Positions 25,924-34,795 of a stretch of DNA of 64,000 bases are shown piece after piece. The translations under genes were made by a program, and so were the position numbers. This DNA is from Mesorhizobium sp. 65-26 (GTDB lineage: Bacteria; Pseudomonadota; Alphaproteobacteria; Rhizobiales; Rhizobiaceae), in NCBI GenBank assembly GCA_001899205.1, contig MKVL01000023.1:80426-144425 (forward strand). The letters run 5' to 3'. The notes below the pieces were generated by a model, which saw only the letters and a program-made list of their open reading frames with translations, did no database searches and was not told the DNA's origin. Each line of letters opens with the position of its first letter. Within the stretch, counting starts at the first letter, position 1.

Positions 25924-26166
25924 CTAGGATGACTTCTTGATCGATGTGACCAGGCCGGTCTTCTCGTCCACGGTCACCGCCACCTTGGCGCCGATCTTCA
26001 ACTGGTTGATCGCTGCTTTTGGCGGGAGTTGGTAGATCTTGCCGTCGTCGAGCGTGATCGACTTCGTCGCCGGGTCGACGGCCTGGATGGTGCCCTGAAC
26101 GGTCGCGGCGTAGGCGCTGCCGAGCATGGCGAGCAGAGCGGCGGTGGTTGCAAGGGTCTTGTTCAT
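25924..26166 (-). CDS. DUF1344 family small periplasmic protein
   Basis: An 80-residue protein: Sec signal MNKTLATTAALLAMLGSAYA, then a compact beta domain (VQGTIQAVDPATKSITLDDG, KIYQLPPKA) matching the DUF1344 pattern common in rhizobia. The start has GGAG at good spacing; the longer in-frame form lacks this. The family has no assigned function; its OB-like strand pattern suggests binding of a small ligand or cation. It is monocistronic and followed by a strong hairpin. Confidence 0.85.
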   Translation of the reverse strand: MNKTLATTAALLAMLGSAYAATVQGTIQAVDPATKSITLDDGKIYQLPPKAAINQLKIGAKVAVTVDEKTGLVTSIKKSS

Positions 26167-26526
26167 CGGTAGCACTCCGTGCTGTTTCGGTTTTCCGGAA
26201 CCGCCGCATGGAAACGGCGGTCTCGAACGCCCCGAAACTGACCTCGGCAGGCCCGTCCGGCAAATCACGTTGGATGACTTTCACAAATGGAATCAGCGGC
26301 TTAATTCCGACATATTGCGGAAATGAGGGAACCTTCGGCCGCCATCACGCCGTCGCTTCGCGGCGAAGTTTCCGCCATGAAAAGAGTCGCTTATCCGACC
26401 GTGGCGAGCGGCCACGATCATCACGGACATGCCGCAATCCGCGTCCCGCGGCATCACGAACAAAACCCTTCGAGCTACAGCGCGAACACGTTTTGTTTCA
26501 CGGCACAGAGCCGACGCCGGCTTCCG
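26167..26526. other. Intergenic region upstream of the DUF1344 gene
   Basis: No gene is supported. It carries the DUF1344 promoter region on the left and the 3' flank of the capA-like gene on the right. A perfect 7-bp inverted pair (ACAAAAC at 26460, GTTTTGT at 26490) is the only notable structure and is weak. Confidence 0.45.
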
Positions 26527-27612
26527 TCACGCCCTCTCGGGGAAGATCGCGGCCAGCCGGTCCTCGACCCTGCGGCGCTGCGCGCCCGCCAGCCCGTCCA
26601 CCGCCACCAGCCGCTCATGGTCGCCGGCGCGCAACCGCATGAACGGGTGCAGCCGATAGGAAGCGATCCTGCCGCGCGTGCCGGGATCCGTGCTGACATC
26701 GGCAACGAGTATGCCGCCGATGCGCCCCGGCCAGGGCTGGCGGGCAAACGCGGTGCCGAGGAAATCGCCAAGCCCATAGGCCACGAGCGTGTCGCCGATC
26801 CGTTCGACGGGCTGCAGGACATGGGCATGATGCCCCGCGAGCAGACCGAAGCCGGCACCAGCCAGCCGGCGCGCCAGCGCCCGCGTCCCGGCGCGCGGGA
26901 AATGCCGGAACTCCCAGTCCCAGTGCGGTATGGCGCAAGCAAGGTCGAGCCCGGAAAGCGCATTGGCCGGCCAGCGCTCCGGTTCGCTCTCCATCGAGAT
27001 GCGAGCGGTGAAATCCGCCGCCTCGGCATTGCGCCACAGGGTGAAGGCGGCAAGGCCGACGCTCAGCGGCCCGACGTTGACACGCTCCACCGGTCCCTCG
27101 GCCACCGTGCCGATCGAGCGGATGCCCAGCCGCCGCAACGCTGCCCGGGTCTCGTCGAAACCGGCGATGCTCTGGTCGAGCACATGGTTGTTGGCAAGCG
27201 ACAGCACCAGCCTGTCGCGATCGATGCCGAGCGCGGCCAGCGTGTCCGCCAGGAAGCGTTCGGTCATGGCATGATGGGTGCCGAGCCATGTCCCCAGCCG
27301 TGCGCTCGGTCTCTCCACGATGGGGCTTTCGCAATTGCCCACCACGAGGTCGGCCGAGCCCAGCAGCGTCATGATGGCGGCATCGCATTGTGGTGCCCGG
27401 CGATTGGCGATCGCCGAGATGTCGCCGACGAAGGCAAGCCGCACCGTGCGTGCCGGCAGCGACGCCATCAGACTGCCGGCCGACGGAGCGAAACCGTCGC
27501 CGTCGCCGCCGAGCGACGGTTTCAGAAAGCGCGGCAACCAGGACAGCTTGTATGAAAGCGGATAGTTCGACACGCGACCGCCAACGGCCTTTCCGGTTGG
27601 TTGTGGACGCAC
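26527..27612 (-). CDS. CapA/PgsA-like metallophosphoesterase-fold protein
   Basis: A 361-residue protein of the PGA_cap (CapA) family. Motifs in order are LAFVGDISAIANR, VGNCESPIVE, LSLANNHVLDQSIAGFDET and LLAGHHAHVLQPVERIGDTLV, which carry the Asp, Asn and His positions of the calcineurin-like fold. Founding members act in poly-gamma-glutamate capsule anchoring, but soluble bacterial relatives are mostly uncharacterised. The start is a GTG at 27612; an internal ATG at 27468 is possible but would lose a coding-looking N-terminus. It stands 60 bp downstream of the dioxygenase gene. Confidence 0.82.
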   Translation of the reverse strand: MRPQPTGKAVGGRVSNYPLSYKLSWLPRFLKPSLGGDGDGFAPSAGSLMASLPARTVRLAFVGDISAIANRRAPQCDAAIMTLLGSADLVVGNCESPIVERPSARLGTWLGTHHAMTERFLADTLAALGIDRDRLVLSLANNHVLDQSIAGFDETRAALRRLGIRSIGTVAEGPVERVNVGPLSVGLAAFTLWRNAEAADFTARISMESEPERWPANALSGLDLACAIPHWDWEFRHFPRAGTRALARRLAGAGFGLLAGHHAHVLQPVERIGDTLVAYGLGDFLGTAFARQPWPGRIGGILVADVSTDPGTRGRIASYRLHPFMRLRAGDHERLVAVDGLAGAQRRRVEDRLAAIFPERA

Positions 27613-27672
27613 CGAATTGCGTGCTTCGCCGCCTCGATGTCAATTCATGTCGGCACCCTGCCGCAAGAACGC

Positions 27673-28902
27673 TCAGAAGATCGCCCCCTGGTAGAGCACG
27701 GTCTCGGCCTCCAGAGGGGCAAAGCGCCGCGCCAGCGTGCGAAAGGCGCTGTGCACCCCATCGCGGTCGATGTTGCAGCTCCGCAGGTGCCGTACCGCCA
27801 GCGTCGGATCGAAAGCGGTGCGCCCGTGCATGACACGCTGGTTGTCGAAGACCAGAGCCTCGCCCGGCTGCAACTGGTGCTGGAATTGGTTCGCCGGGTC
27901 GCAGATCAGCCGGGTCATCTCGGCCAGCGCCTCTATCAGCCCGTCGATCCGGTCGATCGGCGCCGCCTGTGGCGCCAGGCAGCGGTCGTTGAAGCGAATG
28001 CCGGTCACTTCGCCCGTGGCGTCGAGGCTGATGACATGCGCCTCGGCGCTGAAGAACACCTCGCCGGCATGTTCGCGATGGAAGGTCACGCCATGGCGCG
28101 TCAGCACATCGAAAAGATCGGGCGTGGCTGCCCGCATCGTCTCGGCGACATGGAATCCGTCGACCATCAGCGAGGTGCCGCCGGCGCCCGCGCCGGAGCG
28201 TATGGCGTGGAAGAAGATGAAGCCCGGCGGCGAATAGCGGAAAGGTTCGTCCGTATGCGGGATCTGCGCGCGCGCCGTCTCGCCGGCGACACGCGCGTCC
28301 GGCCTGGAGATCAGGTCGAAAACCTTGCCATAGCTTGTTTCGCGGATCGGCCCGTAGCGGCCGGCGATCCGCGCGGTTGCCTCCGCCTCGGCTGGAACCC
28401 CGGTCAGCATGGCGATGCCATGGTCGCGCAGGGCGCGCAGCGAACCGAACAACGCCGCGTCGTCCTCGACCACCGCCTCGAAGGGGAAGCGGCCGAGACG
28501 CTCCGCCAGATCGCTGTTCCAGCGTTTCGGCGCAAAGCGCGGCGCGGCGCCAGAGGCATGCGCGGCAAGAAAGCCCGAGCCATGCCGGGAGACATGGCCA
28601 TCCCCCCAGGTCAACGTAAGCTCATTCTTCCCAGCGTCGGCCGAGACCATGGCGACATCGGCCGGTACGTCCGCTGGTGTCAGCCACCTCTTTCCCGAAG
28701 CCGTATCGCCGCAGGTCTCGCATTCGCAGGCCAGTCGCAGCCAGCGGGTGGAAAACCGCGCCTGTCTTCCGGCGATGGCGATCGCGACGCGGTCGCCGTC
28801 GATCTGGATGGCTTCGATGGCCGGTGAGATCGCGGCCGAAGGTGCGGACGCATGGCGTGGCGTGTCGAGCATGATGGGGGCCTTTCCCGGAGATGAATTC
28901 AT
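27673..28902 (-). CDS. Gamma-butyrobetaine dioxygenase-like 2-oxoglutarate/Fe(II) oxygenase
   Basis: A 409-residue enzyme with two domains. The N-terminal GBBH-type domain (about 30-120) has a Cys pair and context LACECETCGDTASGKRW, which binds zinc in relatives. The catalytic TauD/TfdA domain has His216-x-Asp218 (IPHTDEPF) and distal His359 (VMHGRTAF) as the iron triad. Family members hydroxylate gamma-butyrobetaine or trimethyllysine. It is divergent from a LysR-type regulator with a perfect palindrome between the starts. A later ATG (residue 11) is a possible start. Confidence 0.87.
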   Translation of the reverse strand: MNSSPGKAPIMLDTPRHASAPSAAISPAIEAIQIDGDRVAIAIAGRQARFSTRWLRLACECETCGDTASGKRWLTPADVPADVAMVSADAGKNELTLTWGDGHVSRHGSGFLAAHASGAAPRFAPKRWNSDLAERLGRFPFEAVVEDDAALFGSLRALRDHGIAMLTGVPAEAEATARIAGRYGPIRETSYGKVFDLISRPDARVAGETARAQIPHTDEPFRYSPPGFIFFHAIRSGAGAGGTSLMVDGFHVAETMRAATPDLFDVLTRHGVTFHREHAGEVFFSAEAHVISLDATGEVTGIRFNDRCLAPQAAPIDRIDGLIEALAEMTRLICDPANQFQHQLQPGEALVFDNQRVMHGRTAFDPTLAVRHLRSCNIDRDGVHSAFRTLARRFAPLEAETVLYQGAIF

Positions 28903-28958
28903 CTCAAAGGCTAGGCCGCACCACCTCCGTGATTCAAATGAGTTCCTTTCGCAATATT

Positions 28959-28973
28959 TTGAGCTAGGCTCAA
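28959..28973. promoter_or_regulatory. LysR-type operator candidate
   Basis: Perfect 6-bp arms TTGAGC and GCTCAA around TAG, placed 3 bp before the LysR ATG and 56 bp upstream of the divergent dioxygenase start. The T-N11-A layout fits LysR binding sites; autoregulation plus control of the dioxygenase is inferred. Confidence 0.6.
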
Positions 28974-28976
28974 TCC

Positions 28977-29906
28977 ATGGCCAACCTTCGCGACCTTCCC
29001 CTGTCGGCGTTGCGCGCGCTCGCGGCGGCCGCGCGCGCCGGCAGCCTTACCCGCGCCGCCGAGGAGCTTGGCGTCACGCCGGGCGCCGTGGGCCACCAGA
29101 TCCGGCAATTGGAGGAGCGGCTGGGCGTCCGACTGGTGCGGCGCCAGGGCAACGGCATCGTGCTGACCCGCGCCGCGGAGGCGGCGCTGCCGGACATCGA
29201 TCGCGGCTTCGACGCCCTGGCCTCCGGCATGCGCAGATTGCGCTTCGAGCGGCGGGCCGAGACCTTCACCATCTCGGCCGACCCTTCCTTCGCCTCGCTC
29301 TGGCTGGCGCCGCGCCTCAGTGGCATGCGCGCCGCGCTCGGTCGGCTCGACGTGCGCATCGTCGCATCGGGCCCATTGGACGCCTTACGCGAGGACGGCG
29401 TCGATCTCGCCATCAGCTACCGCAAGGGCGCGCCGCAGGACCTGGCGGCGATCGATCTGTTCACGGAGCGTGTCATCCCCGTCTGCGCGCCGTCCCTGCT
29501 TGCCGGCATGGCCGACGCCGACCAGCCGACTGTATTGGCGCGCCTGCCGCTGCTGCATATCGACCCCACCATGGGCGACGATGTCTATCCGGCGTGGCGG
29601 GACTGGTTCGCTGCCGCCGGGCTTGCGCGCAAGGATCTCGACCATGGCCCGCGCTTCGGCCTGACCGTGGTCGCCGCCCAGGCGGCCATAGCCGGCATGG
29701 GCGCGCTGCTGGCCAGCGAACTGGTGCTGCGCCGCCATATCGATCCCGGACAATTGGCCGAGATCGCACGCGCGGTCCCCGCGCTGACGATCAGCCGCCG
29801 GCTGGTATGGCCGCAGGACGGCCCCAAGGCGAAACGGGCGGCCGGCGTGGCGGCGGCGCTCGCGGCCGCGGCCGGCTCCAGCATAGACGGCGCCTTGCCG
29901 GGATGA
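28977..29906 (+). CDS. LysR family transcriptional regulator (GcvA-like)
   Basis: A 309-residue regulator. The helix-turn-helix lies at about residues 8-65 (LSALRALAAAARAGSLTRAA, VTPGAVGHQIRQLEERLGV), followed by a periplasmic-binding-protein-like effector domain. The wording of the HTH and the DPSFASLWLAPRL segment resemble the GcvA/AmpR subgroup. It is divergent from the gamma-butyrobetaine-dioxygenase-like gene with 74 bp between starts, the normal layout for LysR control of a neighbour. A carnitine or betaine effector is plausible but unproven. Confidence 0.9.
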   Translation: MANLRDLPLSALRALAAAARAGSLTRAAEELGVTPGAVGHQIRQLEERLGVRLVRRQGNGIVLTRAAEAALPDIDRGFDALASGMRRLRFERRAETFTISADPSFASLWLAPRLSGMRAALGRLDVRIVASGPLDALREDGVDLAISYRKGAPQDLAAIDLFTERVIPVCAPSLLAGMADADQPTVLARLPLLHIDPTMGDDVYPAWRDWFAAAGLARKDLDHGPRFGLTVVAAQAAIAGMGALLASELVLRRHIDPGQLAEIARAVPALTISRRLVWPQDGPKAKRAAGVAAALAAAAGSSIDGALPG

Positions 29907-29920
29907 ACCCTTGGCCACGA

Positions 29921-30199
29921 TCAGGCAAACCGCCGCCGGAGCCGCAGCAACCCCGCCAGGACTAGGGTAATCAGCGCGTTCGATATCACCCCGACGGCTG
30001 CGGTCGTCCAAGCGATGTCGCCCGACTGGCCGAGGATCAGAAACGGATATCCGGCCGCGATGGCAACGATGGCCGCGACAAGGCCAAGCCAGCCCAGGTC
30101 CGGCCGCGTGGCCAGACGGCTGACGAAGTAAGCGACCCCGACGAACAGGATCCGGAGCGGGTCCAACAGCTGGGCGATCACGATCGCGATCAGGAGCAT
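29921..30199 (-). CDS. Small membrane protein of unknown function
   Basis: A 92-residue hydrophobic protein with about three membrane segments (residues 1-26, 37-57 and 62-86) and a basic Arg-rich C-terminus (LRLRRRFA), so the tail is probably cytoplasmic. It is convergent with the LysR gene. No family or function is recognised. Confidence 0.7.
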   Translation of the reverse strand: MLLIAIVIAQLLDPLRILFVGVAYFVSRLATRPDLGWLGLVAAIVAIAAGYPFLILGQSGDIAWTTAAVGVISNALITLVLAGLLRLRRRFA

Positions 30200-30278
30200 G
30201 GCAAGGCACTTTCAAGGCTGAATCGCCAGGGACGGCGTGGAGAGCGGCGACGGCGATACTTATTTCGCCGGAATCGCC

Positions 30279-31214
30279 CTAGCGGGCAAATCCCTTCACC
30301 CTTGCCAGCAGCCACTGCAGCGGACTGTCGACGAAGGCTCGTGTGACGAAGCTGTCATGCGCGGCGCGCGAGGCGATGAAGGCGATCGTGCCCGCCTCAA
30401 GGCGTCGCGGCGGGTCCGAACCCGCCTTGACGCCGCTGGCGGCCAGCAAACTCACGATCCGCGCGTTGCCGGAGGCCGACGAGTCCCCATAGGTGCTGAC
30501 GAAGAAGCGCCGGCGGTGCGCCGCGATCGAGCTTGCGAACAGCTCGGCCTCGTCGAAGACGGCATCGAGCAGGATGATGCCGAGCAGACGTCCGGCGGCG
30601 TCGCCATTGCGCAGCACTGCCGCGGTCGGGTTGTAGCCGCCGCTATAGGCCGCGATGATGATCGGCATCGCCTCGAACGTGGCGGGGCTCGCGCCGGCAA
30701 GTCTGGCCAATCCTTGCGCAGCCTCGGCCATGAACTTCGCGAAGAAACCCGGCGTCCAGAAATTGCCGGCACTGGAATCCTGCGCGTCGCGGGCGAATTG
30801 CGGCGCCACCAGCACCGCGTTGAGGCCGGAGCCCTCGACCTGCGCGACCACGCGCTGCCGCTGCATCACGTCGCGTTCCAGCGTGGCGCCATTGCCGTGG
30901 AAGAACACCACGATGACCGCCGGCCGGGCCGGATCGAATCCCTTGGGGATGGCCAGCAATACGCTCCGGTCGGAATAGGTCTCGTCCTCCCAGTAGATGC
31001 CGCCGCGCGGCGAGGTGTGGCCAAGCCTTCCCCTGGCGGTGACGTCGAGAAACGGCGCCGATCCGTCGGGCAGCCGGCCGCGATAGGGAAAAGGCGAGGC
31101 CTTGAACGGAACGATGGCGGAAACGGCCTTGCGCAAGCGAGCCCCCAGGCTTGAGGCCGGAAACGCGGCGCTGGCCAGCAGGCCGGCAACGATGGCGCGG
31201 CGATCGACCCTCAT
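30279..31214 (-). CDS. Tat-signal alpha/beta-hydrolase-fold protein
   Basis: A 311-residue protein. The N-terminus MRVDRRAIVAGLLASAAFPA has a twin-arginine followed by a hydrophobic stretch and Ala-rich cleavage region, fitting Tat export. The body has the hydrolase nucleophile elbow AYSGGY (A-x-S-x-G form), an oxyanion strand VVFFHGNGATLERD, an acid in ILLDAVFDE and a late His in SRAAHDSF. Its ATG overlaps the stop of the 896-residue membrane protein by four bases. It may hydrolyse an ester or amide made in the same pathway. Confidence 0.82.
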   Translation of the reverse strand: MRVDRRAIVAGLLASAAFPASSLGARLRKAVSAIVPFKASPFPYRGRLPDGSAPFLDVTARGRLGHTSPRGGIYWEDETYSDRSVLLAIPKGFDPARPAVIVVFFHGNGATLERDVMQRQRVVAQVEGSGLNAVLVAPQFARDAQDSSAGNFWTPGFFAKFMAEAAQGLARLAGASPATFEAMPIIIAAYSGGYNPTAAVLRNGDAAGRLLGIILLDAVFDEAELFASSIAAHRRRFFVSTYGDSSASGNARIVSLLAASGVKAGSDPPRRLEAGTIAFIASRAAHDSFVTRAFVDSPLQWLLARVKGFAR

Positions 31215-33898
31215 GCCACGGCCAGCCGCGCCGGCGCCCGTGTCGGCAACAGCACCGCGAAGAAGGCCGGAATGGCCACGACATAGGCGATCGCCGCCCA
31301 TTGTAGCACGGCGCTGAGGCCGAAGCTGGTGGCGACGATCGGCACGGCGGCCGATCCGATGACCGAGAAGCAGCCGTTGATGCCCCAGGCCCAGACGAAC
31401 AGATGCTCCTTGCCGAGCCGCGCCAGCCAGGTCATGGCGGTGGCCATCGGCATGCCCATCAGGAAGGCCGGCGGCGATACCAGGAGGAAGCAGAACAGCA
31501 GGCGGGCCCCGTAGGGATAGGCGCCGATCCATTCCAGCACCGGCGACAGATAGAGCCCGTAAAGCAGGAGCAGCGCGCCGACCGCCGCCAGCACGATCGG
31601 CAGAAGCGTGCGGGCGCGGTCGAAGATCCGCTCCGCGAACAGGCTGCCGAGGCCGGAAAACACCAGCATCGACGAGATCAGAACCGAGGCCGAGACGGTC
31701 GGATTGGCGAGCGCCAGGGTGAAGCGGCTGATCAACCCGACCTCGACCATGATGTAGCCGAGGCCGAGGCAAGCGAAATAGAGGATGGTGCCGAGCTTGC
31801 CGCGCGAGCGCGAGAAAACGATGCGCCAGCCGAAAACCATCGGCAGAAGAACCAGCGAGGCCGCGGTAACGCAGGCGATGCCGAGCGTCGCCCAGATCAG
31901 CAGGTAGCCCCAATCGTCCTGGAACAGGTCCAGCCGGTCGAGCGTCGCCGGCAGGTCGGCGGTCTTCACATAGGCCGCGAAATAGGGCTGGTCGTTGCTC
32001 AGCGGCCGCATGTCGAAGACATAGTCGGCGGCGAGCTTTCCCCACGCGCCGGTCAGCAGCGCGTGCCAGGCCATGCGCTGCAAGGCGGTCGCCGGCAGCA
32101 CTTCCGGCGCCGCTTGCGTGGCGGAACAGACGTCCAGCGTCGGATCGGCCGGTGCGGTCGGGTCGCAGTCCCCGGTGGCCGGCGGCGTCGCCGCGGCGGG
32201 ATCGGCGGCCGGCTGGGTCAGCGTCGCGTCCTGGCCGTCGCCGAAGATCGATGCGCGGTAATCGTCCAGGATCTTCTGGTCGCCTGAACCGTCATGCGGC
32301 ATGCCGGGATAGTAGATCTCTTCCCACGACATCGACTTCGTGTAGTCGCGCAGCGTCTTGATCTCGGCCTCTGAGAAGCCGCCGCGCTTGAACAGCACCG
32401 TCGTCGTCGACAGGTAGCTCGACGCGGCGAAGATGTCGTTCGGCGCGCCCGCCGGATCGAACGTCCTCGCCGCCTCGGCGATGGTCGAATAGAGCTTGAG
32501 GATCGACTTCGGCGGCTCTTCCTTGTTCCAGAGCGTCACTGAAAGCACACCGCCATCGGCCAGCGCGTGCATGTAACTCAGCATCGCCTCGCGCGTGTAG
32601 GCGTATTTCTCCGAGATGGCGAAGCCACCCGGATTGGAGAGCCCGACGCTGTCGGCAAGGCTGAGGTCGATGACGTCGTAGCGTTCCTCGGTGTTGGCGA
32701 GGTAGAGCCGGCCGTCATAGTCGATGACACGCAGGCGCGGGTCGGCAAGGATGTCGCCGGTGACGTCCCTAAGCGTCGGATCGCGAAAGGCCTTCAGTAC
32801 CATCGGGTTGCCTTCGGCGACGGTGACGGAGGCGGAGCCGGCATTGAGCGCCGCCTGCGTGGAGATGCCGCCGCCGAACTGCACCACGAAGGTCTTCGGG
32901 CTGGTCTTGACGACATAGGGATAGTGCATCGGCAGGTAACGGAAATAGACCTGCTCGGCCGGCGCCAGGTCGCGCATGATGCCTTCCGGCCCGTCGCCGT
33001 CGCGATACATGCCGACATAGGTGTTGGCGGGGATCTCCGGCAGGCCGAAAGCGGCGTTGTCGCTGAGGCCGGGGGCGAAGTGCATGTAGGAGCTGGCATA
33101 GACCTGCAGGTCGCCGAACGGCGAAATGCTGCGGTATATACGTTTGCCGTCCGGGAAATTGCGGGCGTAGGCGACGCCCTTGTATTGCGAGACCGCGATG
33201 TCGGGCACGCCTGTCAGGCCGGGCAGCAGCAGATAGCCCGCGACGGACGCCACCGCGACGAGGGCAGCGGCGACCGCGCCGCGCGTCGCGCCGAAGGCCA
33301 GGAACCACAGCACCGCGCCCAGCCCCCACAGCAGCAGCGGCACCACGACGATGGTTTCGGGCGAGAACAGGTACATCGCCCCCAGCACGACGAGGCCGGC
33401 CAGGCCGGATCCGGTCAGGTCGGCGAAATAGACGCGGGCGAAGGCCGTGCGGCTCTTCAGGAAGACGATACCCAGGAAGAACGCACCGGCCAGGAAAGGC
33501 AGCAGGTAGAGCAGGAAATTGGCGAGCAGCCGCCATTTCTGTCCGGGATCGGAGACCAGGAAGATGGCGTTGAACGGCACCGTCTGCGCGACCAGATTGC
33601 AGCCGACGGCCAGCGGGCCGATCAAGAGCAGCGCCGTCGCGGCCGCGCCCTGCCAGTGGCGATCGAACCAGGCCTTACCGGCGAAGATGACGACGCTGGA
33701 CAGCGAGAAGCCGAGCATGGCGAGGCTCACCACCAGCGAGCCGAAATGCGACCAGCTGCCGACGGCGAACACCCGCATGACCGCGATCTGCAGCGCGATG
33801 ATGGCGCCGGCCACCAGCCCGATCGCCAGGTAATGGGCGCCGCGCGGCGCTTCGAGGGAGATGATGTCGGGGCCGGTGATCGGCGCGGCTGCGCTCAT
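31211..33898 (-). CDS. Polytopic membrane protein with spermidine-synthase-like domain
   Basis: A protein of about 895 residues. Roughly seven membrane helices occupy residues 20-240, then comes a soluble spermidine-synthase/SAM-fold domain with a Gly-rich nucleotide loop (FVVQFGGGISTQAAL) and an acidic strand end (VTVAEGN), then about five to seven more helices from residue 690 on. A Pro/Ala-rich linker near residue 600 holds two Cys that could pair outside the cytoplasm. It sits between a Tat-signal PCMT-like gene (9 bp upstream) and a Tat-signal hydrolase gene (4-bp overlap). An ATG one codon earlier (33901) is an alternative start. The substrate is unknown. Confidence 0.85.
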   Translation of the reverse strand: MSAAAPITGPDIISLEAPRGAHYLAIGLVAGAIIALQIAVMRVFAVGSWSHFGSLVVSLAMLGFSLSSVVIFAGKAWFDRHWQGAAATALLLIGPLAVGCNLVAQTVPFNAIFLVSDPGQKWRLLANFLLYLLPFLAGAFFLGIVFLKSRTAFARVYFADLTGSGLAGLVVLGAMYLFSPETIVVVPLLLWGLGAVLWFLAFGATRGAVAAALVAVASVAGYLLLPGLTGVPDIAVSQYKGVAYARNFPDGKRIYRSISPFGDLQVYASSYMHFAPGLSDNAAFGLPEIPANTYVGMYRDGDGPEGIMRDLAPAEQVYFRYLPMHYPYVVKTSPKTFVVQFGGGISTQAALNAGSASVTVAEGNPMVLKAFRDPTLRDVTGDILADPRLRVIDYDGRLYLANTEERYDVIDLSLADSVGLSNPGGFAISEKYAYTREAMLSYMHALADGGVLSVTLWNKEEPPKSILKLYSTIAEAARTFDPAGAPNDIFAASSYLSTTTVLFKRGGFSEAEIKTLRDYTKSMSWEEIYYPGMPHDGSGDQKILDDYRASIFGDGQDATLTQPAADPAAATPPATGDCDPTAPADPTLDVCSATQAAPEVLPATALQRMAWHALLTGAWGKLAADYVFDMRPLSNDQPYFAAYVKTADLPATLDRLDLFQDDWGYLLIWATLGIACVTAASLVLLPMVFGWRIVFSRSRGKLGTILYFACLGLGYIMVEVGLISRFTLALANPTVSASVLISSMLVFSGLGSLFAERIFDRARTLLPIVLAAVGALLLLYGLYLSPVLEWIGAYPYGARLLFCFLLVSPPAFLMGMPMATAMTWLARLGKEHLFVWAWGINGCFSVIGSAAVPIVATSFGLSAVLQWAAIAYVVAIPAFFAVLLPTRAPARLAVA

Positions 33899-33907
33899 CA
33901 AAGTCCC

Positions 33908-34795
33908 TCAGCCGTTGTGCGTGCCGACGATCTGGCTGCCTTCCAGCTTGGTGAACGGCACGAACGGCACCACCTTGCCGTTGTAGATGTCCGAGCGAAC
34001 GATGTTGAAGCTGCCGTCGGATTGCTGCTGCTTGATCACCTTGAGCACGTGCTGGGCGCCGGGCGGCCCGACCGGAATGACCATGATGCCGTTCGGCTTG
34101 AGCTGCTGCAGCAGCGATGGCGGAATGTGGTCGATGCCGCAGGTGACGATAATCTTGTCGAATGCGCCGACGCCGTCCCAGCCGTAATAGCCATCGGCGC
34201 TCTTGCTGGCGATGGCGCCAATGCTGGAATAGCCGCGTGCGACCAGGCCGTCATAGATGCCGCGCGTGCGGGTCGCCAGCGGATCGATGATCTCGATCGT
34301 GTGCACCTTGTCGGTGAGATTGGAGAGATAGGCCGACTGGTAGCCAGAGCCGGTGCCGACCTCGAGCACGGAATCGCCGAACTGCACGTCGATCGCGGTC
34401 GTCATGCGGCCGACCAGATGCGGGCCGGAGATGGTCACGCCATAGCCGATGTCGAGAAAGGCATGGTCATAGGCGCGGGCCATGTTCTGCGGCAGCACGA
34501 ACTCCTCGCGCGGCGTGAACAGGAAGGCGCGCTTGTTGCGGTCGTCGAGAACGTCCTTGTTGGCGACCATGACCTGGAAACGTTCGAAGCGCTGGGCGAG
34601 ATATTGCGGATCCTCGCCGCGATTGGTCACCATCCACTCGATGAACGCCTTCTTGTCGCCCATCGGCACTTCGGCGTTGCGGTCGTAGGGCACCGGCAGG
34701 TTCGCGCTGGCGGCATTCACCCGTCGCGCCTTCGGCAGGATCGAAAAGGCGGCCGCCCCCGCAGACAGCGTCAGAAAGTCGCGACGCTTCATCAA
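33908..34795 (-). CDS. Tat-signal protein-L-isoaspartate O-methyltransferase-like protein
   Basis: A 295-residue protein. The N-terminus MMKRRDFLTLSAGAAAFSIL is a textbook Tat motif (RRDFL), with a VNA-A cleavage region near residue 28. The methyltransferase domain has GVTISGPHLVGRMT, matching the PCMT substrate loop, and the SAM motif VLEVGTGSGY at 143-152. A SAM-dependent enzyme outside the cytoplasm is unusual, since SAM is not known to be abundant there; it may instead bind another ligand or be inactive. It is the first gene of the three-gene operon. Confidence 0.85.
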   Translation of the reverse strand: MMKRRDFLTLSAGAAAFSILPKARRVNAASANLPVPYDRNAEVPMGDKKAFIEWMVTNRGEDPQYLAQRFERFQVMVANKDVLDDRNKRAFLFTPREEFVLPQNMARAYDHAFLDIGYGVTISGPHLVGRMTTAIDVQFGDSVLEVGTGSGYQSAYLSNLTDKVHTIEIIDPLATRTRGIYDGLVARGYSSIGAIASKSADGYYGWDGVGAFDKIIVTCGIDHIPPSLLQQLKPNGIMVIPVGPPGAQHVLKVIKQQQSDGSFNIVRSDIYNGKVVPFVPFTKLEGSQIVGTHNG

